Shown here piece after piece: positions 24,025-25,958 of a stretch of DNA of 25,958 nt (positions are counted from its first letter, which is position 1; each line of letters opens with the position of its first letter). The stretch comes from Bacteriovoracaceae bacterium UBA4096 (GTDB lineage: Bacteria; Bdellovibrionota; Bacteriovoracia; Bacteriovoracales; Bacteriovoracaceae). Position numbers and translations under genes: made by a program. Where the stretch lies: contig DFXY01000030.1 of the NCBI GenBank assembly GCA_002381945.1, positions 1 through 25,958 on the forward strand, read 5' to 3'. The notes under the pieces are model-generated. The model was not told the origin of the DNA. It made no database searches and saw nothing but the letters and a program-made list of their open reading frames with translations.

Positions 24025-24055
24025 ATTATTGATATATTTTAAATATATCAATAAT
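24025..24055. promoter_or_regulatory. NsrR operator: 31-bp palindrome between norB and nsrR
   Basis: A perfect inverted repeat with 15-bp arms around a single central T; the left arm is ATTATTGATATATTT. Its centre GATATATTTTAAATATATC follows the NsrR pattern known from Bacillus and enterobacteria (ATGyATTTTAAATrCAT). It starts 15 bases upstream of the norB ATG and ends 47 bases before nsrR, so one dimer pair could repress both genes until NO damages its iron-sulfur cluster. Confidence 0.85.
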
Positions 24056-24102
24056 CAGTGGATTTCAATGTATATTTGAGTTAAAAGGAATTAAAATAAA
24101 GT

Positions 24103-24492
24103 ATGCGCCTAACCGTTAAAACAGATCTTTGTTTAAGGGTCTTAATTTATTTACAGACAAACCACTCAAGGGCCAAGATCCAGGAAATTGCCGATGCTTA
24201 CGGCATATCTAAAAATCATTTATCTGTGGCAGTAAATAAACTTTCAGAACTTGGATACGTCTCCTCGACTTTTGGACCGAAGGGAGGAATTGTATTTAAC
24301 CCGGAATTTGGCGATCACACCGTAGGCGATCTCATCAAACAAATTGAAGATCTCAATATTGTGGAGTGTTTTAACCATGAGAAGAATACCTGCAACTTAA
24401 ATCCTCATTGCAGACTCAAAGGGATGCTGGCCAAGGCAGGCCAGGCCTTTATAAAAGAATTACAAAATTATAAAATTAAAGATCTAGTTTAA
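24103..24492 (+). CDS. nsrR: Rrf2-family NO-sensing repressor NsrR
   Basis: A 129-residue Rrf2-family regulator. The N-terminal winged helix-turn-helix (MRLTVKTDLCLRVLIYL, IADAYGISKNHLSVAVNKL, GYVSSTFGPKGGI) is followed by the cluster loop with C89, C97 and C103 (spacing Cx7Cx5C) and the HCRLK motif; D8 matches the Asp that binds the cluster in Streptomyces NsrR. NsrR holds an iron-sulfur cluster that reacts with NO and then leaves the DNA. The gene faces away from norB across the palindrome at 24025-24055, which supports the call and implies autoregulation. Its 3' end overlaps the convergent DUF1275 gene by nine bases. Confidence 0.93.
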   Translation: MRLTVKTDLCLRVLIYLQTNHSRAKIQEIADAYGISKNHLSVAVNKLSELGYVSSTFGPKGGIVFNPEFGDHTVGDLIKQIEDLNIVECFNHEKNTCNLNPHCRLKGMLAKAGQAFIKELQNYKIKDLV

Positions 24493-25227
24493 CATTCTGG
24501 GCTTTAATACCTGGAAATAAAGCATGAGAGAAAAGAGACTTCCTGAGATTAGAACAGGAACAAGAAATCCATGAAATCTAAAATGTGCAAATAAGTACCC
24601 ACCAGCAATCGATCCTAAGACGAAAAAAGTAATAATCCCTACTCTCATCAGATTCGCCTTATCTTCATCAATTATTTTGTCTTTTAATTTTTTTCGATAA
24701 AGTATACGGACGATCCCTAATCCTAGATCAGTCGTAATGCCTGTCAAATGTGTCGTTCTTACAATTGAGCGAGATACAGTCGAAATCGTTCCATTCTGAA
24801 TACCGCACACCAGACAAAGAAGCATTAAGAGGACATAATCCGGCAAATCGACAGAATGTTCCCCGAATGTTCCGAACTTGCCGACAATACCCATGAACCA
24901 GATTAGACATGTCAAAAAGAACATGAATCCAAAGGTTATGTAGTACCTGGGTTTTTTGAGTAGTTTTATTCGAATATCAACGAAATATCCGCTGATCATT
25001 GCACCTAATAAAAAGAAAGCTGGAACGATAAGCATACTAGAGGCATTTCCTGATCCCGTGCTTATTTCATACCCAAAAAAAGTAGCAAAGCCAGTGACAT
25101 GTGAAACGATCTTATGCCCTGCCAGGAAACCACCAATATTCAGAAGACCTGCCTGGAAGGCCATAATCATCCAAATGATTATGTTACTAGGAGAATAGTG
25201 TGAAATTGATTGATTACCATAAAGCAT
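24484..25227 (-). CDS. DUF1275 (YoaK-type) membrane protein
   Basis: A 247-residue membrane protein of about six helices in the DUF1275 family. Family hallmarks are NIGGFLAGHKIVSHVTGFATFFG near the start and GIQNGTISTVSRSIVRTTHLTGITTDLG in the middle. The substrate of the family is not established. No strong ribosome binding site precedes the ATG at 25227. It faces nsrR tail to tail with a nine-base overlap and is divergent from the FMN reductase gene. Nothing in the sequence ties it to NO. Confidence 0.88.
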   Translation of the reverse strand: MLYGNQSISHYSPSNIIIWMIMAFQAGLLNIGGFLAGHKIVSHVTGFATFFGYEISTGSGNASSMLIVPAFFLLGAMISGYFVDIRIKLLKKPRYYITFGFMFFLTCLIWFMGIVGKFGTFGEHSVDLPDYVLLMLLCLVCGIQNGTISTVSRSIVRTTHLTGITTDLGLGIVRILYRKKLKDKIIDEDKANLMRVGIITFFVLGSIAGGYLFAHFRFHGFLVPVLISGSLFSLMLYFQVLKPRMLN

Positions 25228-25298
25228 AAGAGCATTTTATCAAAATTGTTGCATTCGAGCCACAAGACAAAATATGGTTATTAGGATAAAATTATCTG

Positions 25299-25820
25299 AT
25301 GAACAATTCAAAAAAAATCATCATATTTTCTGCCAGCGAAGTTAAGAACCTGGAACTAGCAGAAAGCTTTAAAAAAAGTCTTGAAGACCAGAATGCTGAA
25401 GCAACTATCATCAATCTGGTTGATCTGGAACTCCCTTTGTATTCTTCCAGAACAGAGAGTCTCTACAAAGGCGAAGAGCTTTTAAGTAAACAGTTACCTT
25501 TAATATCCCAGGCCCAGGCCTTCATCTTTATTGCACCTGAATATAATGGAAGCACTCCGCCGGTTTTTAATAACTTTCTCGCCTGGCTAAGCCGATCCTC
25601 TAAAGACTGGAGAGCATACTTAAATGGCAAACCTGCTGCGATTGCTACTTTCTCGGGAGGCGGAGGCTTCAATGTTTTGCTAGCAATGCGGACTCAGCTG
25701 GCCTTTATTGGAATGAATGTCCTGGGGCGACAAATTCTAACTCATTCAAATAAGGTGTTAGATGAGAAAAGTTTACTCAGTATATCCCAAGAACTAGTGA
25801 GTATTGGCTCGATGCGGTAA
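25299..25820 (+). CDS. NADPH-dependent FMN reductase family protein
   Basis: A 173-residue flavodoxin-like oxidoreductase of the FMN reductase/azoreductase/quinone reductase group. It opens with a beta strand and phosphate-binding loop (KIIIFSASEVKNLELA) and has the family motif PEYNGSTPPVFNNFLAWLSR and a glycine-rich FSGGGGFN loop. The first loop (SASEVKNL) differs from the usual GS-x-R-x-x-S and may alter FMN binding. Length is normal. It could supply reduced flavin or detoxify quinones; the substrate is not set. It is divergent from the DUF1275 gene with 71 bases between. Confidence 0.85.
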   Translation: MNNSKKIIIFSASEVKNLELAESFKKSLEDQNAEATIINLVDLELPLYSSRTESLYKGEELLSKQLPLISQAQAFIFIAPEYNGSTPPVFNNFLAWLSRSSKDWRAYLNGKPAAIATFSGGGGFNVLLAMRTQLAFIGMNVLGRQILTHSNKVLDEKSLLSISQELVSIGSMR

Positions 25821-25866
25821 GACCTTCTAAAAAAAAATAGTCATAATAATGCATCGGAGTAAAATC

Positions 25867-25958
25867 ATGGAAAGATTTTTCATAGTGCTTATTGTTACTG
25901 TCTTTATCAATCTCAATGCACTGGCAGAAGATAAAGGTGTATGGGATCGTTATTTTCG
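25867..25958 (+). CDS. Exported protein, N-terminal fragment
   Basis: The frame begins at an ATG at 25867 and leaves the window at its right edge. The first 19 residues (MERFFIVLIVTVFINLNALA) form a signal peptide, and the mature part opens EDKGVWDRYF. A CGGAG ribosome binding site lies six bases before the start. Too little is visible for a family call. Confidence 0.65.
   Translation, partial: MERFFIVLIVTVFINLNALAEDKGVWDRYF

Noticed and set aside
1..25958. CRISPR array, insertion sequence, prophage or toxin-antitoxin pair
   Set aside because: No regularly spaced repeats, transposase, integrase, phage genes or small paired toxin genes were seen.

Overview
The window looks like chromosomal DNA of a Gram-negative, low-to-medium GC bacterium. 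My best guess is a Bdellovibrionota/Bacteriovorax-like organism; this is inferred from composition, the many small secreted proteins of unknown family, and the fused cbb3 oxidase, and is not proven by any marker gene here. No insertion sequence, prophage, CRISPR array or rRNA gene was seen. The only RNA gene is a tRNA-Gly(GCC).

Layout. 1-2.4 kb: small exported or membrane proteins of unknown function, with several strong palindromes and repeats between them. 2.4-5.2 kb (minus): lpdA (E3) followed by a 2-oxoacid dehydrogenase E2 gene, with no E1 gene nearby. 5.3-8.9 kb (plus): a tightly packed set of a DEDDh exonuclease with a WYL-like tail, a two-helix membrane protein and a KamA-family radical SAM aminomutase, then a degenerate receiver/HD-GYP protein. 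9.0-13.9 kb (plus): a small secreted protein, tRNA-Gly with its terminator, a 53-residue Pro/Asp/Lys-rich protein, a large HPII-type catalase, a Pro-rich secreted protein, a secreted endonuclease I and a DUF427 protein. 13.9-21.6 kb (minus): one seven-gene run ccoI-ccoS-ccoNO-ccoQ-ccoP-ccoG-tauE-like in which every neighbouring pair overlaps. 21.7-24.5 kb: a quinol-type nitric oxide reductase gene divergent from nsrR, with a 31-bp near-perfect palindrome between them. 24.5-25.96 kb: a DUF1275 membrane protein, an FMN reductase and the start of another secreted protein.

How it fits together. The right half is a low-oxygen and nitric-oxide module. The cbb3 oxidase (with its copper pump, assembly factors and membrane ferredoxin) respires at low O2, and NorB removes NO using quinol electrons. 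NsrR, an iron-sulfur NO sensor, most likely represses norB and itself through the palindrome. A CRP/FNR-family box placed exactly where a class II activator should sit precedes the cco operon. The catalase in the middle adds peroxide defence.

The most interesting points are the NsrR operator and a shorter copy of its core at the other end of the window, the fused CcoNO with a one-haem CcoP in a fully overlapping operon, the exonuclease-WYL-like fusion coupled to a KamA-family enzyme, the receiver/HD-GYP protein that has lost its catalytic residues, and several uncharacterised palindromic or direct-repeat operators.
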